Assembly: GCA_009746045.1 (NCBI GenBank)
Contig: RPFO01000080.1
Span: 4,156,981-4,220,980, forward strand
DNA length: 64,000 nucleotides
From: Mesostigma viride
Lineage: Eukaryota > Streptophyta > Mesostigmatophyceae > Mesostigmatales > Mesostigmataceae
Direction of reading: 5' to 3'
Below, one piece after another: positions 18,590 to 31,006 of this stretch; positions within the stretch are counted from its first letter, which is position 1, and every line of letters begins with the position of its first letter. A program made the position numbers and the translations under genes. The notes under the pieces were generated by a model. That model did no database searches, was not told where the DNA came from, and worked only from the letters and a program-made list of their open reading frames with translations.

Positions 18590-18835
18590 GTGGGCGCATG
18601 GGGGGGGGGCGTAGTCCTGGATGGGTCTTTCTGTCTGTCTGACAGGGGGCGCAGAGCGCAGCATGCAGTCTATCTGGCACATGGCGGAGGAGAGTGGGGG
18701 GCTGTACCCCTGGGTGGGTGGGGGGGTGCGGGGCGCGGGGCGCGGGGGATCAGCTAGGCAGATGCCAGATGGGAGTGGCGGGCCGTACCCCTGGGACTGG
18801 GTGGGGGGGCGCGGGGCGCGGGGGATATTGGGGAG
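18590..18835. repeat. GC-rich dispersed repeat shared with 44975-45130
   Basis: Both have GGTGGCGGGCCGTACCCC or a close variant, runs of GGGTGGGTGGG and GGGGCGCGGGGGAT in the same order. Short open frames inside are low complexity. Confidence 0.7.
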
Positions 18836-19159
18836 TATATTATGTTTTTTCTTTTTCATCTTCCGTTTCCTTTTCATTCTTTTTGTTTTGTTGCCTCCCA
18901 CTTTGGCCGGCCAATCTTCGGCTCGCCGATTCGCCCCTGCGGCCTCTCCAGACAGCGGCTGGCTCTGTCCTCCTCGGCTACCTCGGTTTTGTCCTCCTTA
19001 ATTGCCTCCGTTTCCTTTGATGGCCTGCATGGGCTTGTTGTTTGAAATTGGGGATGATTAATTAATTCAATTAAAATTTATTAATTGATTAATTTGGGGA
19101 TGATTAAATTACTCGCGCTCGCGTGCCCACCCCCCTGATTGCTGTCATCCACAACCCCC

Positions 19160-20180
19160 CTGATTGCTGTATGAGGGCTCGACCACCTCGGTGTGCACTC
19201 AACACGACATTACCCCGCCATGCATGTCCTCTGCAGACAGGCGTCTGGCAAGGCTGTGTCCTGTCACCGTACCTGTTCATTATATTGTAGTGGATTATGT
19301 TATGCGCCAGGCACGTGCCCGCTTCGCTAGGCTCGCTGGCCGCGAACCTGGCCTTATGATTCAGAATGAGGCCGGGGAAGGGGGGCCGACCAACAAGCAG
19401 AATTTACTCGCTGACCTCATTTATGCCGACGACATCACGCTCATTGAGAAGCCGGAGTCCGCCCAACTTTGGCTGGACTGCCTGGTGCCTCGAGGCTCGT
19501 GCTGTCGGTCTAGAAATCAGCCCCAAAACGGAGGCCATGGCCCTCGGCCTGGCCAGCCCCCCGCCCCCACTCCGCCTCTTTATCGACACCCAGGTAGACT
19601 ACCCTCCTTCAGGCCGCTTCAAGCTGCTCGGCAGCTGGCTCCCCGACTGCGAGGACGACATGAAGACCAGGATTGGCATGGCGTGGGGGCAGCTCCACGA
19701 GCACCGACGCTGGTGGAGCAACCCCGCCCTGCCCCGGATAGTCAAGCGCGACCTGTTCAAGGTCGTCATCCTGACGATCCTCACCTACGGCGCCGAGACG
19801 TGGCCGGACGCTGACGCAGGAGCTGGAGGAACACCTCGACGGCGCCGTCACTAAGATGTTGCGCAAGGCGCTTAATATTCCATTTGGTTTGCACATTCGC
19901 AATGAGGATTTGTACGCTGATTTACCATATGTATCCCACATTCTTAGGCACAGGCGCCTGGGCCGGCCTAGCCGGGCACCTGGCCCGCACAGATCAGGTA
20001 GACACATCAGATAGACTAGCTGGCACCAAGCCCGCGCAGCCTGGGCGTTTTGTCCTCACGTGGCATGCCCCAGGCCGCGCGCGGCCAGGCCGCCCTCCGT
20101 GGACTTTCCGAGATCGACTCGGCATGGACATGTGCTACCGCCTAGACGGGACGGGCTCACGCCGGGTGAGCCCCCTGGAT
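19160..20180 (+). pseudogene. LINE (non-LTR) reverse transcriptase remnant
   Basis: Reading across frameshifts gives typical LINE reverse-transcriptase blocks: a QTGVWQGCVLSPYLF-like stretch near 19238-19285, the catalytic LIYADDITLI at about 19417-19446, then ISPKTEAMALG, FKLLGSWL, DDMKTRIGMAWGQLHEHRRW and LTILTYGAETW. The C-terminal ELEEHLDGAVTKMLRKALNI block follows. At least two frame changes split the frame, and the upstream endonuclease part is absent. The remnant is 5'-truncated and dead. YADD identifies reverse transcriptase; the exact clade is not settled. Confidence 0.85.
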
Positions 20181-20545
20181 TCTATAATAACATCAAAAAA
20201 ACACTTCTGGACCCCAAGACACCGTGCGACACTGTATAAAACTATAAATACAGTTCAGTTTGTATCATTTTGTCGTCAGGTTGTCAGGTTGTCAAGGTGT
20301 CAGGGTGTCATGTAACATTCTGGGACACTCATAACTTCATTATGGAGTTATAATAATAACATCAAAAAAACACTTCTATCCTAGACCCCAAGACACCATG
20401 CGACACTGCACAAATACAGTTTTTGTATCATTTTGTCGTCAGGTGGTCAGGTTGTGAAGGTGTCAGGGTGTCATGTAACATTAGAACTGGGACACTTATG
20501 ACTTCATTATGGAGTTATAATAACATAAAAAAAACTCTTTTTGGA
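20180..20545. repeat. Tandem repeat of about 165 bp, 2.2 copies
   Basis: Units start TAATAACATCAAAAAAACAC, contain CCCCAAGACACC and TATCATTTTGTCGTCAGG, and end ACTTCATTATGGAGTTA. Copies begin near 20180 and 20345, with a partial third near 20515. Directly downstream of the LINE remnant. Confidence 0.88.
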
Positions 20546-20818
20546 TAAATCAGTTTGTACTGGTGCTGGAGTACAAACGCGTGTGAGGTTAGGGTTGTCT
20601 GTGATATGGAGACAGATGGCTCGCAAGGATAGGTGGCAGGTGTTGATGAAGGAGACCACGGCCACTCACCCCTAAGCCAGTGGGGGCTCCGCGTGTGACC
20701 AATTAGTTTGGCAATCATAGCGATTCGGGCCGTGGCGCCCACACCCCTGTAACTAGGAACTAGATAGCTCGCATCCTCCATCCCATCCCACGTCGTCTTC
20801 ATTTCCTCGAGGACTAAA

Positions 20819-20915
20819 GCTCACGTGACGCAGTTACGTGTATATTAATTAACTAATCAATGATTAAATTAATTCAATTAATTAATTATGAACAAGTAGA
20901 CTGCGTCACGTGAGC
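20819..20915. repeat. Inverted repeat (hairpin) with 16-bp perfect arms
   Basis: GCTCACGTGACGCAGT at 20819-20834 is the exact reverse complement of ACTGCGTCACGTGAGC at 20900-20915. The loop is AT-rich. Related single arms occur near 10944, 15262 and 50281, so this looks like the end of a foldback or MITE family. Confidence 0.82.
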
Positions 20916-21004
20916 ATAAATCCTTAGGGGGGATGGAGATGGGGGTGGAAGGAATCTATCTAGCCGCGAGCGGCGGGCTATCTAACCGCGAGGCGCGAGT
21001 GGCG

Positions 21005-21920
21005 GGGCTGCGGACACCACGGGCCGAACTATACTATGTAAATTGCCGTGTTGGGTCACACTCTGTACCGGCCCCACAGCCTGGGGGAGGGCATCCTAGG
21101 ATGCAGTGGCACGAGGTTGTGCATGCACAAGCTCATGCCACTGCTCTTTGGTGTTCTGCCGACAAGCCTGGAGGCTGACTAGGTGTGAGCCCATGCGTCC
21201 TATATAGGATAACATATGTCGAGGCCCAACCTATCACGAGAGGTCCAGCAGGGGCGACCTTTCCGAGCGCGACTGGGGGACTACCATGACAGCATGCCCG
21301 TGCTGCGCCGGCTTGGTGCCAGCTAGTCTATAAGACGTGTCGACCTGACTCTGTGCCGGCCGGGTGCTCAGCCAGGCCTAGGCGCCTGTGCCTAAGGGTG
21401 TGAGAAACATAAGGTAAATCAGCGTACAAATTCTCATTGCTAGAATGTGCAGACTGTATGGAATATTTGAACAGTGCCCTACTTAATATCTTGGTGACAG
21501 CTCCGTGGAGCCGAGCCTCCAGCTCCTGCGTCAGCGTCCACGCCTCCCCTCCATAGGTGAGGACTGTCAGAATGCCGACCTTGAACAGGTCGCGCTTGAC
21601 AATTCTGGGAAGGGCGGGGGTGCTCCACCACTGAGCGGCGATGCTCGTGAATTTGCCCCCACGCCATGCCGATCTGGGTTTTCATGTCGTCTTCGCTGTC
21701 GGGAAGCCAGGTGCCAAGCGATAAGCGGCCGGTGGGAGGGTACTGTACTGCGGTGTCGTCTAAAAGGCGGAGGTCGGGCGGGGGTCCGCCAGACCAACGG
21801 CCAGGGCCTGGGTCGTGGGGCTAATTTCTAAACCAACCGCTCGGGCCTCCAGGGCCAAACAGTCCAGCCAGAGCTGGGCAGAAGCAGGCGATTCGAGGAG
21901 TGTAATGTTGGGGATGATGA
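21005..21920 (-). mobile_element. 5'-truncated LINE copy (second reverse transcriptase fragment)
   Basis: On the minus strand this mirrors the element at 19490-20160: the MKTQIGMAWGQIHEHRR block near 21685, the VTKML region near 21500, then the 3' tail that is also seen at 17917-18300. Frames are broken. It lies in opposite orientation to the copy at 19160. Confidence 0.82.
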
Positions 21921-22189
21921 AACAAGGAATTGTTTACACCATGGAAACTGATCACAACCATCATCCAAACAATTGCGAACCAAACGTTGCTAAATGCAGC
22001 GTGCATGTCGTGCTGTCCAAACGTCAGCGCCTGAATGCACAAATCAGAACAATGATTCCAAGGGTAAGATCCCTCCTCCATGTAACTAGACGCACAGCAT
22101 ATAGGACAGTCTGACATAATCGCTTTGAAGCATCACTGCAACTTGGTCATCACTGATGTCTTAAAGGACCATGTAAGACTCGCAGGACT

Positions 22190-22385
22190 GAACCGATCAG
22201 CTAACCCCACTTGGATCATGGACCACAACCAATGATGAGGGTCCTAACAAGATTTCAAACAGTCAATTCAGGTCTCAGTACCACTGACATTTTTAAACCT
22301 TATATAACTTTCTCAACCTTGTCCAAAATACCTCGAATGAAAGCCAAACATTAGCATAACACTGGATGTAACAACTGAAACACTT
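22190..22385. repeat. Dispersed repeat shared with 16610-16860
   Basis: Second copy of the repeat at 16610-16860, same orientation, lying just beyond the stop codon of the LRR gene (which runs on the minus strand), so it may form part of that gene's 3' UTR. Confidence 0.7.
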
Positions 22386-22451
22386 TTGGTTGTTCCTGAA
22401 ACATATCTCAAGTGGTAACTCACAGGTTTTACCTACTGGACCAACTGAAAA

Positions 22452-25400
22452 TTAAGGAACTTTGCACACGTCAGCTTCCTCATCACAAATCTCGCCAAAC
22501 CGGCATAGTAAAATATCTGGCTCACTGACGCATTTCCCATCACGGCATTTGTCAAGTGTGCAGAACTGGCCATCGTTGCAATCTGTGTTCAGCAAGCACT
22601 CCGCAGAATCTGCTCAAGCATACAATAAAGAAACACAGTGCCATGCCATGCCATGCCATGCCATGCCATGCCATGCCATGCCATGCCATGCCATGCCATG
22701 CCATGCCATGCCATGCCATGCCATGCCATGCCATGCCATGCCATGCCATGCCATGCCATGCCATGCCATGCCATGCCATGCCATGCCATGCCATGCCATG
22801 CCATACCATGCCATGCCATGCCATGCCATGCCATGCCACGCTACCCCACGCCCCGCCCCGCCCCGCCCCGCCCCGCCCCGCCCCGCCCCGCCCCGCCCCG
22901 CCCCGCCCCGCTACGCCACGCCCATGCCAGGCCACGCCACGCCATGCCAGGCCATGGCATTGAACGCCCAAACAGCAGAAATGACAAAGAGTAAGCGCAA
23001 GCTAATGCAGACAAAATGCGTCATGTCTAAATATCTAATGCCGTCTCCTTGTTGCCCAGTCATGCAGCCATCAATGTAGCTACATTAGAGCAGCACAACG
23101 TTATGGGCCTTTGGCTGAAAATTGCCATTCAGGCCAAGGCTATTGCATGGCCACAAGACTCCAATTTTCCTGCCCACCCTCAGCAAACGATCTGCCCACC
23201 CATTCCAAGTCTCCCATTAGCTGTCAGTAAAGCTAACATGCTGTTAAGCAATACGAGTTTCCACAAGCAAGTCGGCTGGCAGCTCATGGCCTGCCTCATC
23301 TTCGCTTCAACTAAGTTTTAATTAACAGCTTGGAAACTTCTGGTGATACCAACTAGCAGATCGGGTCATTACCACAGAGGGTTGTTACCAGATGATGAGC
23401 CCAAAGACTTGGCAAGGATCCGACAAAGACTAGGCAAGTCGTGATAACAGGCAGCCAATAACACATAGAAGTGTAACCATACAAAGAGGTCTTTATCACA
23501 TGCGAGCATTTGTCACACAGATGCCAAACATGTTGTCAGCAGGCATTGTGACCAGAGTTTAGATCATGCACTCGCCACAAGTCAGCAGTCAGAGCCCGCT
23601 TGCAACCATGCACGCAGAGACTTGCCTGTGCACCGAGTAAAGTTGACGGCACCCAGGTAGGTGGCGGAGCGGCTCGCCTGCGTCTCCCAGGGCCCCAGAA
23701 AGTAAAACTTGCACCCGTCCACGGGGTCTACCGCCATGGCGCTCCGGCCACCAAAACTGGACGTGGCCGATGCCGATGTGCCTGCCACCAGCAGCGTCTC
23801 TGGGCTGGGCGTGGTCCCGTAGGGGGCGAAGCGACCTCTGCCGGTATAGTACAGGCTTGGATATGTGCTGTTGCTGGCATCCACCACGGAATAGCTGAGC
23901 ACGATGTCGCCTGATTGGTCCATGGCCGCGCTGCCGTGCCAGCGATTCTTGTTGTCGGAGGGCGTGACGCCATCCTGGACACGCTCCCAGGGACCCAGCG
24001 CGCCTGATGCATTGATGGTCCGCTGCAGCTCCACCCACATGATGGCACCCTGCACGGGCGGTCCAGGACGTGTGCCAGAACATTACAGCTGAAAATATGC
24101 TTTATGAGTACCAGAAACTGTACTACAAGTAGTATAAGAACTACTGCTAATATGTGCCAGCCCGTTATGGCATATTGCTACTATTACCAAAATGTTAATG
24201 TATGGTACTGAAAGAGAATAGAGTGGGGAGAAATACAGTTTTTGGTTGCCAGCCTCGTGGCATAGCAGCCCTTTCCTCTCCATTTTGCAACGTTAGAGTT
24301 TTCTCAAAGATAAAACGGACGGAATGCCATGTCACTGAAGTGCAGGATCCATTCAGCGGTTGCTTGTTTGCTGCCCCGACGCATGCACGAAAGCTCATCA
24401 CCAGCATAGGTCGCATACTGCCCACCTGCGCATACACTCAAATAGTATCAAGTAACGTGCGTGTTTGCAACTGGCCCGTTGAAACTCTACGGCGGAGCCA
24501 ATTTTCGGAAGAACATCACTCTTCTGCTTGCAAATTAGGGACAAATTCGGTGGATGGATGGATGGACGGATGGATGGATGGATGGATTGTCGGATTTTCA
24601 TCCCCTATTCCTATGTTTTCTCACGTGTACGGCCTTATAAGCTTCGTCAATTCTGGCGAACCTAACGGTTCTTCCGAAAATTGGCTCCGCCAGATAAAAC
24701 TACAATACTAGTAGTATATGCACACACAATATAGTGTAATCTTGAACACATTATATCTGCGTACAAACAAAATTTCTATAAATAGTACTACAGTAGTATT
24801 AATTTATTCAAACCTGCGTGCAGACACCAATCGGCACCACTCACCCTATCATTTCCGCCATTCACAGTGGACGTGGCCAGCAGCGAGTCGCGGTCAGTAA
24901 AGCTACGATATACCACCCGCGACAGAATGCTGTTTTGGTACGTGGTTAGCCGTGTGGCACTCCCCGGCTGCGCAAAGCAAGCGCTGTCTGCAGAGCTGCC
25001 ACAAAGGGTCGCATTGAATTCCGAGATCCTGACGTTGGCAAGCTGAGTCAGCTGAGCCGCGGTAGCGTTGTCGAACCCGGGGCACAACTCCCACACCTCC
25101 ACAAAATCCGCCGCGTGATCCGGAGATTGGGAATGCAACTCGTCATCCACCGGGCGAGCAAACAACCCACAAGAAGACCCTGCCCTGGGGCTCCCCGCCA
25201 CGTGCCCCGGCATCAAGCCCTGCAGTGTAAGGCCCGCCAACGCCGGCGCCTGCAGCCTGACCATAGGTCGAAGGGTCCCCCCTGTTATTAACCGTGCCCG
25301 GTCCAAGGCATACACGACCGGCGGGTTCTCGGTCGTCCCGAAGTAATATGCATCTCGCATGACGGCAACGGTGATCTCGCCTGGGTTCCCTGGCAGTGCA

Positions 25401-28400
25401 ATGGTGTGCCCCCGGTAAAGCAGGCCGTAAGGTATGCCTGTGAGAGACATGATCAAGCACAAGAAGTACCCGCCCGTGGTGGCATTACGCGCCAACTCCA
25501 TGATCAGCCAGCGATCTGCCAGGTGGTCATACAGGGTGCTGGGGGCGCCCACAAAGGGGCCCGTGCGGCAAATGGTGTTGGAGCGGTGGAACTGGGTCAG
25601 GAAGGACTGCTTGACCTGCAGCCAGGGCTGCTTGATGTACACCCGGTAGAACGCCCGCCCAAATGAAGACCTCACGACGGTCATGAGATGGTTGGGCCCC
25701 ACCGCGAGAGCAGGGGCCGCGGGGATGCCTCCAAAGCCGCGTTCGCTGTAGGCCAGGGTGCGGGGGTTGAGGAAGCCACCGGCTGCAGGGCAGGGCACAG
25801 CATATTAATAAATGCGAAAACGGTTGGCATGCCAGGGCGGATAAGAAATAGTGAAAATGACCGAATCATACATGGGCAAAGGCACCTTGTCAAGATGGAC
25901 ATGCGGAGGATGGACATGCAGAAGATGGCATGCGCTTGGGAGTCTCTGGTATTTTCAGACGTGCCACAGAAGAACAGACCAATGCTCCGAGCAAGCCATG
26001 CATACAGTACTTTGTGGCCCTGACTTAGGATGTGGATACGAACAGAGAAAGCAAAAGAAGCAGGTAATATGAACATCCAGTTAGCAATTCCATGGTCCTG
26101 ACATAATAAGCAAAGAGACAAATAGTTATAAGCACATAACAATGCAGATTGTATCATAAAAAGGCAAGTTGTATACACAAGGTTCCACGGTTTGTTTCCT
26201 TAGTTTGCCTCAAAACATTGGAGTAATAGATAGGACATTGCTGACTCAATATATTTTGAACTTTTCCCGCCACGACCCACCCATGGAACCCCACCGCACC
26301 TCCCTCAGCGCACACCTCCTGACCATATATAAACTGGGGCCTGAAGAGAACTGCACCAAACCGGTCACTAGCTCGGCTCAAGCCTACATATTTGTGGCAC
26401 ATGTGTCAAGAGCCACATCTCGTGCAAGAGCTCGGACGCATTCATGCTGTGGGAGTCATTCACCAGCTTGGTTGCAATACCCATCTCCAAATGGGCGTGC
26501 GAGGAAGCTTCTATAATGCCATTTATGACATTTAGGAGTAAGTGTTCTGTCTGACACTACGCGACAAGAGGATGCACAAAGTTACATTACCTTTAACTAG
26601 CCTTCATTCTGCACAACCTTGCCCCATGACAGCAAGACAAGGCATGTTCACTTTCAAGGGCGACATCATCGCAGCTGGTAACGGTGCCTAGTGTACCAGG
26701 TATATAGTAGATCCCCCAGACTGAAAGTTAATTCCTGCATACGCACCTATGATGGCTTCAAGCGCAGCAACCCCACTTGTCAGGTTTGGCGAGCTGGTCA
26801 CATTCAACCCGGAGCACGCCTTCATGGCATTCACATAGTTCTGCACGGGGCATTCCCCGATGGTCGACAACCGGCACTCGGTTACTGCTTGCAGGCCCAG
26901 CATGCCTGAGGAGACGCGTGACGTGAGGAGCACTTGCATGACCTTCTGGAGACACGGGCAGCAGGGGCGGTCCAACGGGCCGACGCCGCAGGAACTGCTT
27001 GGACAACCCGTTGCCTCGTCGTGGAAGTAGTTGGGGAAGTCGCAGGCCGGGTCGTCATTGATGACAGAGATCAAGTCATAAGAGAGATCGTAGCCCACGT
27101 CATCCCCGCATGCGGCGGGGCTTGGGGGCGGGGGAGGAGCTGCGGTGTGGCCAGTGCAAGCAAGCAGGGTTTCGTGCATATATGACAATCAAGGGAAAAA
27201 AGTATATCACTGTGAACCTCGAGAGCATTGATACGATACAGCTGGTCTGTCATGCATTTGGACAGGGGGACAGGACCAAAGATCAGTGTAATAAATTAGG
27301 GTCCACTAATGCCAGCCAGCTCTACATGACAGACAATGGCCCCAGCGATGCGCGGAAAAATCTCCCCGCATCACATCAAGAAGGCATTGAAAGGGGCTGA
27401 AACTGAGGGAAGAGATGCAGCAGGTGGCAACAAAACGCCATCGTGGAGATGATGCAACCACGATATCCAGGATCTCAGAAATTTCACGCAGCACTAAAGT
27501 CATGCAGTGCGCACATGTAATCGTAGTCTATACGAGGCCACAATGTAATAATTACAGAAGGTCGAGATGGGCAACAAGAACAGTACACAAGCAGAGGGCA
27601 AACCATTGGTCATTGACAAAGCGGTGCAGTTTTAAAAGGGTAAGCTGGGCGGTCTGGCCTCGGAGTCAAAGAGATATCTCCAACGCAAACAGAGTGTGTC
27701 TTACTTGACAAGTACTTGTGCGCTTTATCGAGGATGCCGTTTGACACTGCATCCTCAGTGACTCGTTTCATTTTTGGCTAACTGGCAACGCGGATCAAAG
27801 GGAGAAAGATCCTGCCATCGACTGGCAGCCCTGGTATATAAGCAAGTAGGCGAGTGCCTTACAGAAGTATGGACATGTAGAGCATGCTACCAGCTGCGAT
27901 CAGACCCAACTTGGCCAGTTTTAAAGCACCCTTGTCTACGTTCCCCATCCTGCCTCTCAGCCTGCCCTTGAAAAAACATTCATCGTGCCAAAAGGGGCAT
28001 GGGCACGTAAGAACGAAAAATTAAAGCACTGCAGTAGTCGTACACCATTCAGCATGAACGTACCAGCACATGCAGTGAAGTTCATGCACTCCGGGCTGTC
28101 CAGAGTGCAGCCCCAGTCCACCGAAGGACTGTAAGCTGTGTCAAAGCAAACTGCAAATACATGTGCAGAAAGCACGCACCACAGTTGGCAAATTAAAGGA
28201 GCATGAATGTAGAGAATCTACATTATCAGTTGCACATAGAGTACGGAGCAATTAGATATAAAAAGTTGGATTCGACGAGACATGAAGCAGTCGATATCCA
28301 CCGACACCTGTACTGCAGGCAGGCTCGCCTTGTCTGCCTTTTCGTGTGTGTTCTGAGCATATACACTGAGCGCTCCCCACACCCCTTTTCCCTTGCTGTA

Positions 28401-31006
28401 GCCAAGTGTATTAGGCAAACGTCGACAGCAGAAAAGCGCAACACTAAAGCGCACTCTATGTGCAAAGGGGACTACGAAGATTTAAGGGATAAGGTTAACC
28501 CCTGCCAGAGATGAAGTCCGAGGTCTTGTCTGCCTACAAGAAAATACCAATAGATAAACCATCTGATTACGGCTCCTCAGATTAGCTTGAAATCCTGCCA
28601 GTACTGTAGAACAACAAACTCCACAACTGGAGCAAAGTGGTTAGGGACGTAAAAGTGCCCGCCACAAAGCTGAAGGCAAAATCCTGGTGTCAGGCGCCTG
28701 CAGGAATAGAAGGCTGATTATAAACCTGACTATGAGCGGTCTATGACATACAGCATCTGGAGATCGATGTACGGAGGATGGAAGGGATCTGCTAACTAGG
28801 ACAGATAAGGTCGCCACGCGGTTTAACCCCTTAATGGCCTTGCTGCCGATTTTCTGCCAAAACTTGACTTATTAGAGCCGATGCATCGGCCCCTGCTTGG
28901 GCGACAAAAATGCTGCGAAAACTAATAAGAATTTGGTAAAGTTTTGCTGAGAAGATCAAAAGTTTATAATGTTCCTCACAGCATGATACTAGGGTTCGCA
29001 TACTTCTGACAAAGTTCTAGAGGTGTTCGGGCTGGTCAAAGTACAAGGGGTAGGGGTCCCTTTTCACGTACTTACGACGTGCATGCCGGAAATCTACCAC
29101 CTGGCCATGGTGGCTTGCGCCCACGCACGGCGTTCTTGTTTGCGCTCGAATTTGCTGGCCAAACTTAGGAATTAGGAAATAGATTTTTTACGTCTTAAAT
29201 ATTATATAGCCGAACTTTTGTTTCGCCGGAATGCCATTTGATAGGTGTCGGCAGCGTTCTCGCTGGAAAAAAACTGCGATCAGGCTGAGCAATAGAAACG
29301 TAGACAGCAATGTCTTTCCGGCGTATTTCAAGGGATCTATCGGTTACGATACATTGTAGTGTAAACATGCAAGAGTGGCCAGAACTCGCCAAATCTAGCG
29401 ACCATGCTGCACAGCTTTGTTGTGCTGCAATGCGTCACTTTGCGGCCACCGCCTGGGCCAAGATAATGCCAGCCATGCCAGGTAAAGCTGAAGCATCATT
29501 TTCTTATCGATGTTTGACGTTTATATATACGTTCTAGCATGTGTGGCACATTATTTACGCACTATTCATGCTCTTTCTTGACCATGGCCTGGCCCCTTCC
29601 TAAAACACCCATCCTAGATGCTCCATCCAGTCAATCGCCTTGCCATAGTGTGCTGGTGCTGATATTTAGAGGCTGTATGGGTTTGAATACACATATCGCA
29701 CGGGGGTGAGGCAGTTGGCTAGTCTATGTGGCATCATCAAGCATGTAACGGAGAGTAAAAAGCTTCCCATTGTCAGCACGTGCCACCAGGTGTGCTGGTC
29801 ATCACCTGGCAAGCAATAACAGCTTAGGCCTAGTCTATCCTTGCTAGGGAAAGCTGAAATAGGCTTAACATCACTAGTTTGTTGGTGGTTGCCTCCTAGA
29901 ATGCATGCCTTGCATACGGTATCTGTACCGCGTTACCTACGTGCATGGACAAGGTGGCACCTGCACAATATAAGGGCAGTGTGATGACGCAGCTATGTGT
30001 TCCCGTCATTGTGGAAGGGAAATGTGTTGTATGGCATGGTTGGTGGCCATTTTGGTAGGTAGCATGCCCACCCCTACCCCTTTGGTTACTTTTTACCAAC
30101 GGTACCCCTTTAGGCTGTACGGGGTGTAACTATACTGGTGCACCTACCCAAATGATGATGACAATGGCTCAAACTGTTCACCAACTGATTGTTTATCATC
30201 CCTGAAGTGGTAGGTGTCTAGGTCCTATTACATAATTGAAAATGCACAATCTACCAAAAACGAAAACGCGCGTTCCCCCCCCCTCTGACCCCCCTGACTT
30301 TGACGGTAGTTATCTATGGCTTACCCTGCAGATATGTGGGCGTGTGATACTGTAGCTCACCCCGAAGGGCAAGTCATGGACATGCTTGAACCCCAAGGAC
30401 AGCCCTTGGATGTTGGAAGGTTGGTTGTGGCGTGGTTTACAAAATAGTGAACTTACAGCCGATTTAACTTACAGCCGATTTATTGGCTGTAACTCTGCCC
30501 ATTTAGGGGGTGCTTCATAGCAGTAGGACTCAAACCTACGATTAAAAGTCCGATGCTCTACCGTCTGTGCTATGCACCCATCTTTTCCGCTGTTGCCTCA
30601 TCAGGGCAACCGCTCCTCTGGGGAGGCTGCCCTGGTTCAAGGCGAGGCATTCGATTGCGAAAATCGAAGAGGCATCATGCCAAAGGAATGCACAACACTC
30701 ACTGAGTGGCTAGCCGCTACTTAGCGGACTTGCCTAAGGTTACACGAATAAAAAGACGCAAAGACATGCATGGAAGCCAGTTGCTGTAGTCCTCAGAATA
30801 ACCGAAACACCTTCTCTAAGTACTGCAAATGATTTCGACTTCAGCAATTGATTTCCTCCAATGAGCGTGGCCAAGGCTTGAGGCTTGATAACGCTGCTAT
30901 CGTGAACTTACCCGGGCAAGTAAGGCCCCATGTGCCAGTCCTGTCCACAAACCACCCTCGTCCACTTGGGCTAGGTCCACAAATCCAGGGGTTGTAAGAC
31001 ACAGTC
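22452..31006 (-). CDS. 3' part of large secreted LRR protein: Cys-rich linker, propeller-like domain, Cys-rich tail
   Basis: Six exons in compatible phase: 31006-30912, 28150-28064, 27139-26747, 25782-24845, 24049-23626 and 22609-22452 (TAA). The first ([15 protein letters not shown]) starts in the phase left by the LRR exons upstream. Exon 27139 opens with a PPPPPSP linker, then a Cys-rich region ([14 protein letters not shown]). Exons 25782 and 24049 form one large domain ([64 protein letters not shown]). It resembles, from memory, an uncharacterised propeller-like domain of secreted bacterial proteins. The last exon adds [18 protein letters not shown], a disulphide-rich module. The last intron appears to use a GC donor (CACAG|GCAAGT); without it the frame would stop at 23582. 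N-glycosylation motifs and many Cys suggest an extracellular or wall location. Confidence 0.78.
22641..22935. repeat. Pentanucleotide array switching from CCATG to CCCCG
   Basis: About 39 CCATG units (22641-22835) pass through CCACG/CTACC transitional units into about 12 CCCCG units (22851-22910), then mixed CCACG/CCATG units. It lies in the last intron of the LRR gene. Open frames in all frames here are repeat artefacts. Confidence 0.95.
24491..24691. mobile_element. Small foldback/MITE element, copy 1
   Basis: Perfect 24-bp terminal inverted repeats: GGCGGAGCCAATTTTCGGAA (then GAAC) on the left and its reverse complement ending GGCTCCGCC on the right. The core carries a (GGAT)n tract at about 24551-24589. 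No target duplication is evident. It lies in an intron of the LRR gene. Same family as 43764-44356. Confidence 0.85.
28160..30500. other. Intron of the LRR gene, no structured content recognised
   Basis: Between the exons at 28150 and 30912, apart from the tRNA-like sequence at 30508, I see only short open frames and no repeat or domain I can name. Confidence 0.45.
30508..30579 (-). pseudogene. tRNA-Lys(TTT)-like sequence, degenerate
   Basis: On the minus strand: GGGTGCA at the 5' end, a D-arm GCACAGACGGTAGAGC, an anticodon stem and loop TCGGA-CTTTTAA with TTT anticodon, a T-arm GTAGG-TTTGAGT-CCTAC, and a 3' GCACCC that pairs with the 5' end. The variable region is missing and about 8 extra bases separate the T-arm from the acceptor stem, so it should not fold as a working tRNA. 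A- and B-box-like sequences remain. It may be a tRNA pseudogene or the head of a SINE. Confidence 0.5.

Noticed and set aside
22552-23079. Long open frames on both strands over the CCATG array
   Set aside because: A pentanucleotide repeat without stops is open in every frame; no domain is present.
23582-23625. Stop at 23582 as the natural end of the large gene
   Set aside because: Possible, but the GC donor at 23626 joined to 22609 keeps phase and adds a convincing Cys-rich module, so the longer model is preferred.
24845-25798. Independent bacterial-type gene or contamination
   Set aside because: The domain looks bacterial, but it is bordered by GT..AG sites in phase with eukaryotic-looking exons on both sides.
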